The notes under the pieces: generated by a model
Seen by the model: only the letters and a program-made list of their open reading frames with translations
What the model was told of the DNA's origin: nothing
Databases searched by the model: none
Program-made: the position numbers and the translations under genes
Shown: in pieces, positions 59,214-64,000 of the stretch
Layout of the letters: each line of letters opens with the position of its first letter
Position numbering within the stretch: the first letter of the stretch is position 1
Source of the DNA: Stenotrophomonas sp. Iso1
GTDB taxonomy: Bacteria > Pseudomonadota > Gammaproteobacteria > Xanthomonadales > Xanthomonadaceae
Reading direction: 5' to 3'
NCBI RefSeq assembly: GCF_027497995.1
Contig: NZ_JAODBT010000003.1
Span: forward strand, 186,001-250,000
DNA: 64,000 nt

Positions 59214-59876
59214 ATGTCTTCGAAAACACCCTCCCATGACGCCGTGAAACCGGCGGTACGCAGTTCTGGTCCGGGCCGCCCGAAAGACCTGAGCAAGCGC
59301 GCGGCCATCTTGGACGCGGCCAAGGAGATGTTCGTCGAACAGGGTTTCAATGGCGTGAGCATGGACGGTATCGCTGCCAGTGCCGGTGTGTCCAAACTTA
59401 CCGTCTACAGCCACTTTGGCGACAAGGAAGCTCTCTTTACCGAGGCGATCCAAGCCAAATGCGTGGAGATGATGCCCGACGAGTTGTTCGTCACCGACAG
59501 CGAAGGCCCGCTGCGTGACCAGTTGCTGGGCATCGGCCATGCGTTCTTCGCACTGATCAGCAGCGACGCTGCCATTGCCACCCAGCGCATGATGATGACC
59601 CCGGACACCGACGACCGCATCCGCCAGATGTTCTGGCAGGCCGGCCCGGCGCGTACCGAGACTGCCCTGTCCGACTTCCTCGGCGCCCGCGTGGCCCGCG
59701 GTGAGCTGGTCATTGACGACCCCCATCTGGCTGCGCGCCAGTTCTTCTGCCTGATAAAGGGCGAAGTGCACACGCACATGATGTGCGGGCTGTGTGCCGC
59801 GCCGGGACAACTCGATGCGGCCGCTCACATCACCGCCAGCGTCGATTTCTTCCTGCGGGCCTATGAACCCCGCTGA
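59214..59876 (+). CDS. smeRo: TetR-family repressor of the efflux locus
   Basis: 220 residues. N-terminal HTH near residues 30-75: ILDAAKEMFVEQGFNGVSMDGIAASAGVSKLTVYSHFGDKEALF. The C-terminal ligand domain is of the TetR_C_7/AefR type (AAREFF-like LAARQFFCLIKGEVHTHMM). It lies divergent from smeO with a shared operator, and heads the tetR-pcm-tolC strand. In the corresponding S. maltophilia locus this repressor controls smeOP expression; that function is inferred here from gene order. Confidence 0.88.
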   Translation: MSSKTPSHDAVKPAVRSSGPGRPKDLSKRAAILDAAKEMFVEQGFNGVSMDGIAASAGVSKLTVYSHFGDKEALFTEAIQAKCVEMMPDELFVTDSEGPLRDQLLGIGHAFFALISSDAAIATQRMMMTPDTDDRIRQMFWQAGPARTETALSDFLGARVARGELVIDDPHLAARQFFCLIKGEVHTHMMCGLCAAPGQLDAAAHITASVDFFLRAYEPR

Positions 59877-60023
59877 GGCCCGGCCCACCAAACTGAATGG
59901 ACTGGTGGTCCCGATGACTTCCGGCACTGCGGCCCCCGACACCGCACAGCGATGCTTGCCCGCACCTGCCGCGTACTAACCGCTAAAATGGCCAGCCCAC
60001 TGCGCTGGAATGATGAGCTTCCC

Positions 60024-60671
60024 ATGACGATCAATTACTCCCACGTCCGCGAAATGATGGTTGAACAGCAGATCCGTCCCTGGGAGGTGCTGGATATCCG
60101 CGTGCTGGACGTGCTGGCCCGACTGCCGCGTGAAGCCTTTGTCGCCGAGTCCCACCGTGCGCTGGCTTACACCGATGTCGAGCTGCCGCTGGGGCATGGT
60201 CAAAAAATGATGAAGCCGGTCGTTGAAGGCCGCACCCTGCAGGCGCTGGACCTGCAGCCCGGTGATGAAGTGCTGGAAATCGGCACGGGCAGCGGCTACA
60301 TCAGCGCCTGCCTGGGCCAGTTGGCCCGCGAAGTGCTCAGCCTTGAAATCCATCCGGAGCTTGCCGAGCGCGCGCGCCAGAACCTGGACGCCGCCAAGCT
60401 GGGCAGCAACGTCCGCATTGAGGTGGCTGATGCGCTGAACTGGCAGACTCAGCGTCAATTCGACGCCATCTGCATCACCGGTGCGGTAGAAACCGTACCA
60501 AGCCAGTTCCTGAAGCTGCTGCGTCCGGGCGGTCGCCTGTTCGTCATCCAGGGCAAGTCCCCGGTGATGGAAGGGTTGCTGGTCAGCGCCGACGGCAGCA
60601 GCACGTCGTTGTTTGAAACCGATATCGACTACCTGCAGGGCGCCGCCCCCGCACCGCAATTCCAACTCTAA
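60024..60671 (+). CDS. pcm: protein-L-isoaspartate O-methyltransferase
   Basis: 215 residues. SAM-binding motif EVLEIGTGSGYISACLGQLA near residue 75 and the substrate segment HYSHVREMMVEQQIRPWEVLD-like at the start (NYSHVREMMVEQQIRPW) identify it. It methylates damaged isoaspartyl residues for repair. The ATG at 60024 matches the conserved start. It lies between tetR and tolC on the same strand, the order of the S. maltophilia tolCSm-pcm-smeRo cluster; tolC follows 20 bases on. Confidence 0.9.
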   Translation: MTINYSHVREMMVEQQIRPWEVLDIRVLDVLARLPREAFVAESHRALAYTDVELPLGHGQKMMKPVVEGRTLQALDLQPGDEVLEIGTGSGYISACLGQLAREVLSLEIHPELAERARQNLDAAKLGSNVRIEVADALNWQTQRQFDAICITGAVETVPSQFLKLLRPGGRLFVIQGKSPVMEGLLVSADGSSTSLFETDIDYLQGAAPAPQFQL

Positions 60672-60691
60672 AAACGTCCAAGGAAGCCGCA

Positions 60692-62050
60692 ATGATCCGC
60701 CGATCCCTCACCCTTGCGCTGGCAATCGCACTGGCCCCGCTGACGACTCACGCCGCCGACCTGCTGCAGGTCTACGAAATGGCCCGCAATGGTGACCCGC
60801 AGCTGTCCGCAGCCGAGTCCAACCGGCTCTACACCAAAGAAGGCCAGGTGCAGGCGCGTGCAGCGCTGCTCCCGCAGGTCAATGGTGAGGCATCGCTGGA
60901 TCGCTCCCGCGTAAAGGCTGACGGCGTCAGTGGCAGCACTACCAGCAAGACCCGCAATTACGGCATCAACGGCAGCCAGACCCTGTTCAACTGGGGCCAG
61001 TTCGCCACCTTGCGTGCGCAGCGCGACATCAGCCAGGCCGCCGACTTCACGCTGGATTCGGCCAACGATGATCTGGTTGTGCGCACCGCCACCACCTACT
61101 TCAACGTGCTGGTGTCGATCGAATCGCTGACCGCTGCCGAGACCAACGAAGCGGCGGCCAAGAAGCAGTTCGACTACGCCGACAAGCGCTTGGAAGTGGG
61201 CCTGGCCCCGATCACCGACGTGCACGAAGCCCGCGCCCAGTACGACCAGGCGCGCGCCAACACCATCCTGGCCCGCAACGCGCTGGAAGATGCCTATCAG
61301 GCACTGACCGAACTGACCGGCCAGCCGGTGCGCGACGTGCGCGGCCTGCCCACCGATTTCCGCCCGGAACTGCCCGCCAACCGTGGCAACGTTGACCAGC
61401 TGGTCACCGACGCGATCTCGCGCAATCCGTCGCTGAAGTCGCAGGAACTGCAGGTCAGCGCCGCTGAATCCAACGTTTCCGCGGCCCGTGGCGCGCACTA
61501 TCCGACCCTGTCACTGGGCGGTAGCTGGGGCAAGAACGCCAAGTGGGGCGACAGCGTCGGCGGCAGTTCGCTGACACCGGACACCACCAGCAATTCGATC
61601 GGCCTGACCTTGAACGTGCCGATCTTCGCGGGCGGCGCCACCCAGTCGCGCGTGCGTCAGGCACTGGCCCAGCGTGATATCCAGCAGGACACCTTCGAGC
61701 AGCAGAAGCGCGCCCTGGACCGCAACACCCGCAATGCCTACCAGGCCCTGGTAGCCGGCATCAGCGAAGTGGAAGCGCGTCGTCTGGCGGTGGTCTCGGC
61801 ACAGAGCGCGTACGACGCGTCGCAGGTGGGCCTGGAAGTCGGTACCCGTACCGTGCTGGACGTGGTGCAGAACCAGCGCACCTTGTTCCAGGCACAACTG
61901 GATTACGCTCAGTCGCGCTACAACTTCCTGCTGGCCCGTCTGCAGTTGAGCCAGGCCATCGGCGATCTGGAAATCGCCGAGGTGCAGGACATCAACCGCC
62001 TGCTGACCCAGGACGCCAGCGCCAAGCTGCAGTCGTCCAGCGCACAGTAA
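60692..62050 (+). CDS. tolC: TolC-family outer-membrane channel
   Basis: 452 residues with a signal peptide ending near THAADLL. Two repeated halves of the OEP domain, each with long helices (TAAETNEAAAKKQFDYADKRLEVGLAPITDVHEARAQYDQARANTILARNALEDAYQAL and its later counterpart VEARRLAVVSAQSAYDASQVGLEVGTRTVLDVVQNQRTLFQAQLDYAQSRYNFLLARLQL) and beta segments forming the 12-strand barrel. The trimer is the exit duct for RND pumps and type I secretion. It is probably cotranscribed with pcm. A terminator follows at 62071. Confidence 0.94.
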   Translation: MIRRSLTLALAIALAPLTTHAADLLQVYEMARNGDPQLSAAESNRLYTKEGQVQARAALLPQVNGEASLDRSRVKADGVSGSTTSKTRNYGINGSQTLFNWGQFATLRAQRDISQAADFTLDSANDDLVVRTATTYFNVLVSIESLTAAETNEAAAKKQFDYADKRLEVGLAPITDVHEARAQYDQARANTILARNALEDAYQALTELTGQPVRDVRGLPTDFRPELPANRGNVDQLVTDAISRNPSLKSQELQVSAAESNVSAARGAHYPTLSLGGSWGKNAKWGDSVGGSSLTPDTTSNSIGLTLNVPIFAGGATQSRVRQALAQRDIQQDTFEQQKRALDRNTRNAYQALVAGISEVEARRLAVVSAQSAYDASQVGLEVGTRTVLDVVQNQRTLFQAQLDYAQSRYNFLLARLQLSQAIGDLEIAEVQDINRLLTQDASAKLQSSSAQ

Positions 62051-62070
62051 GCAGTTGCTGCAACAAACGA

Positions 62071-62100
62071 AAAGAGCGGGCTTCGGCCCGCTCTTTTTTT
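62071..62100 (+). terminator. terminator of tolC
   Basis: AAAGAGCGGGC, loop TTCG, GCCCGCTCTTT then a T-run. It is also partly symmetric for the convergent waaA transcript. Confidence 0.93.
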
Positions 62101-62212
62101 GTTTCCGGACATAGCACCGGAATGGGCCCGGCAAACCGCAGTAAAAACATAAGTACCGAGCAACGCTCGGCACTGGCCTCCGCCTAAGCCTGCGCGCTGC
62201 GCGGCTATGCGT

Positions 62213-63508
62213 TTACACAGGCGGCGGCAACTTCGGTGCGATCAGCTCCAACGTGCGATGCAATGCGCCACGTCCATTGGCCACCAACGCGCGCCCGGCC
62301 TGCACCATGCGCTCGCGCTCAGCCACGTCCTCAAGCAGTTCCGTCACCGCTGCCCCGACAGCGGCTGCGTCGGCACAGATGCGCAATGCGCCGGCCTCAT
62401 CCATCCGCCGCGAGATCTCTGCGAAGTTGTGCAGATGCGGGCCGGTCACTGTCGCGGTCCCCATGGCTGCCGGTTCCAGAAGATTGTGCCCGCCAATGGC
62501 CTGCAGGCTGCCGCCAACGAAGGCAACCTGTGCACAGGCAAAGAACGCCATCAGCTCGCCCAGGGTATCCACGACAAACACCTGGCTGTCGGCATCGGGC
62601 CATTGCTGCGCGCGGCGCGTGGCGACCCGCCAACCCCGATCGCGCACCAGCGCCTCCACCCGGCCGAAGCGCTCCGGATGACGCGGCGCCCACAACAGCA
62701 ATGCATCGGGATGGTGTTTCAGCAGCTGCGCGTGGATATCTACCACCGCCTGCTCCTCGCCTTCGTGGGTGCTGGCGGCGATCCAGACCGGGCGACCCAC
62801 CGGTACATGCTGACGAAAGGCGTCCAGCATCGCCGTCGGATCCGGCGGGCGAATATCGAATTTCAAGTTACCCAGCGCACGCACCTGCTCCGGCCGGGCA
62901 CCCAGTTCAATGAAACGCTGGGCGTCGTCCTGCGACTGCGCGGCCACGCAGGTCACTGTGCGCAGCGCCCGCCCGACCAGCGCCTTCAGCAAGCGATAGC
63001 CCTTCAGCGAACGCGCCGATAGCCGTGCGTTGAGGATGTAGACCGGGATGTCGCGGTCACGGCAACCAAACAGCATGTTCGGCCACAACTCCGTTTCCAG
63101 AATCAGCGCAAGACTGGGCCGGAAGTGACACAGAAACCGGGTAACGCTACCCGGCACGTCATACGGCAGATAGACGTGATCCACCGCATCGCCCCACAGC
63201 GTGCGCACACGCTGCGAGCCGGTAGGAGTGATGGTGGTGATGATCCAGCGGATATCCGGTCGCAGCTCACGCAGTGCATTGACCACTGGCGCGGCAGCAT
63301 TCACCTCGCCCACTGATACCGCATGCAGCCAGACCCGCGGCTGCCCGCCGCTCTCAGGGTAAGACGCATAGCGCTCATCCCAGCGCTTGAAGTACTCGCG
63401 CACACGAAAACCGCGCCACACCAAGTGGTAAACGGTGATCGGCAACAACAGATACAGCACGGCCGAATAGAGGCCACGCAGCAGAAGTTCGACGGGATCC
63501 TTACGCAT
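62213..63508 (-). CDS. waaA: Kdo transferase
   Basis: 431 residues with an N-terminal membrane segment (YSAVLYLLLPITVYHLVW). The WaaA/KdtA core is clear: WLHAVSVGEVNAAAPVV near 60, ETELWPNML near 140, WIAASTHEGEE near 240, and GGHNLLEPAAMGTATVTGPHLHNF near 345, the C-terminal CMP-Kdo site. It adds Kdo to lipid IVA on the cytosolic face of the inner membrane, a step that LpxL-type acyltransferases usually follow. The next gene to the right is such an acyltransferase on the other strand. The start at 63508 fits the membrane anchor. Confidence 0.94.
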   Translation of the reverse strand: MRKDPVELLLRGLYSAVLYLLLPITVYHLVWRGFRVREYFKRWDERYASYPESGGQPRVWLHAVSVGEVNAAAPVVNALRELRPDIRWIITTITPTGSQRVRTLWGDAVDHVYLPYDVPGSVTRFLCHFRPSLALILETELWPNMLFGCRDRDIPVYILNARLSARSLKGYRLLKALVGRALRTVTCVAAQSQDDAQRFIELGARPEQVRALGNLKFDIRPPDPTAMLDAFRQHVPVGRPVWIAASTHEGEEQAVVDIHAQLLKHHPDALLLWAPRHPERFGRVEALVRDRGWRVATRRAQQWPDADSQVFVVDTLGELMAFFACAQVAFVGGSLQAIGGHNLLEPAAMGTATVTGPHLHNFAEISRRMDEAGALRICADAAAVGAAVTELLEDVAERERMVQAGRALVANGRGALHRTLELIAPKLPPPV

Positions 63509-63718
63509 CGGCGAAGGATACGGGAGAACGCCGGAAGTGAGTGAAAGCAGGCAGGGTAGTGAGTGAAGCGCGGTGCGTAATGCGTAAAGACAACCGCAAC
63601 CGCCGAAGCCTGGCCGCAGCTGAGCCCTCCCCCTTTGCGCGCCACAGGAGTACGGGCAACGTAGTTTTGGCCCTTACTCACGCCTCTCAACTTACGCCTG
63701 CCTCCCGTCCCCGTGGCT

Positions 63719-63724
63719 TAGAAT
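63719..63724 (+). promoter_or_regulatory. -10 box with leaderless spacing, lpxL-like gene
   Basis: TAGAAT ends six bases before the ATG at 63731, and no ribosome binding site is present between them. Confidence 0.5.
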
Positions 63725-63730
63725 CGACAC

Positions 63731-64000
63731 ATGTCCGATTCACCCTCTACCGCCACCCGCCCTTCCCTCCTGCAGCCACGGCATTGGCCGACCTTCGCCT
63801 TGCTGGGCGTTGCCATGCTGGCCGCACGCCTGCCTTGGACCTTGCAGCGCGCGCTCGGTCGGGGCGTCGGCTGGTTGGCGTTGCATCTGGCGAGCAGCCG
63901 GCGTCATGCGACCGAAGTGAATCTCAAACTGTGCTTCCCCGAAAAGGACGAGGCATGGCGTCAGCGTCTATTGCGGGACAGCTTTGATGCGTTGGGCGTG
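63731..64000 (+). CDS. lipid A biosynthesis acyltransferase, N-terminal part
   Basis: 90 residues visible before the right edge. It opens with a membrane anchor and basic stretch (LAARLPWTLQRALGRGVGWLALHLASSRRHATEVNLKLCFPEKDEAW) that is characteristic of the LpxL/LpxM (HtrB/MsbB) family start, where N..LCFPE precedes the HX4D catalytic region, not yet reached here. It adds a secondary acyl chain to Kdo2-lipid IVA. The neighbouring waaA makes the acceptor. Which of LpxL or LpxM it is cannot be told from this part. Confidence 0.85.
   Translation, partial: MSDSPSTATRPSLLQPRHWPTFALLGVAMLAARLPWTLQRALGRGVGWLALHLASSRRHATEVNLKLCFPEKDEAWRQRLLRDSFDALGV

Overview
The window is about 64 kb of a high-GC gammaproteobacterial chromosome, best explained as Stenotrophomonas (Xanthomonadaceae). 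Three things point there. The gene order tolC-pcm-tetR-(divergent)-membrane fusion protein-RND pump between 54.8 and 62.1 kb is that of the smeOP-tolCSm locus of S. maltophilia. The fused ilvC-ilvG-ilvM-ilvA-leuA-leuC-leuD-leuB run is a Xanthomonadales arrangement. PPi-dependent phosphofructokinase sits beside adk. No rRNA, tRNA, CRISPR array, insertion sequence, integrase or phage gene was seen. Both edges cut genes: an SDR oxidoreductase at the left and an LpxL-type acyltransferase at the right.

Layout. 0-6.2 kb: SDR fragment, a lipoprotein, a WaaP/RIO-like kinase, a DedA-PAP2-LssY membrane fusion, a LON-substrate-binding-domain protein and a DcaP-like porin. 6.3-13.2 kb: a catabolic module with five enzymes (4-oxalocrotonate tautomerase, 2-oxopent-4-enoate hydratase, acylating acetaldehyde dehydrogenase, 4-hydroxy-2-oxovalerate aldolase, 4-oxalocrotonate decarboxylase), an MFS importer, a divergent cupin-like protein and an IclR regulator. 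No ring-cleavage enzyme is present. 13.3-18.6 kb: mpl, adk, pfp and small secreted or membrane proteins. 18.8-25.3 kb: proton-pumping pyrophosphatase, a propeller protein with its own regulator, soluble pyrophosphatase and an HDOD protein. 25.5-31.8 kb: a TonB-dependent receptor, an AraC regulator and a ToxR/CadC-like regulator with a beta-propeller. 32-40.4 kb: a channel-like protein, a DUF4136 lipoprotein, thiC under a TPP riboswitch, a BCCT transporter, gamma-glutamyltransferase and a SARP/BTAD regulator. 40.6-50.2 kb: the branched-chain amino acid operon behind a leader peptide and two intrinsic terminators. 50.3-54.7 kb: gdhA and a large membrane diguanylate cyclase. 54.8-64 kb: the RND efflux locus, waaA and the start of an lpxL-like gene.

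How genes work together. pfp, hppA, ppa and adk place pyrophosphate-linked glycolysis, PPi-driven proton pumping, PPi removal and adenylate balance within 9 kb. The ilv-leu operon makes all steps specific to leucine and most of those for isoleucine and valine; ilvD and ilvE are not here. The catabolic module would turn 2-hydroxymuconate/4-oxalocrotonate into pyruvate and acetyl-CoA. Its divergent promoter region holds two GTATCG-N5-CGATAC inverted repeats that look like IclR operators.

Most notable for follow-up: the dioxygenase-less meta-pathway cluster with its unknown cupin; the ilv leader with two successive terminators; a set of genes whose -10 box lies six bases before the ATG (candidate leaderless mRNAs); an intergenic candidate small RNA; and several proteins that have lost a canonical residue (PAP2 PSGH motif, receiver Asp, channel selectivity filter, diguanylate cyclase I-site).
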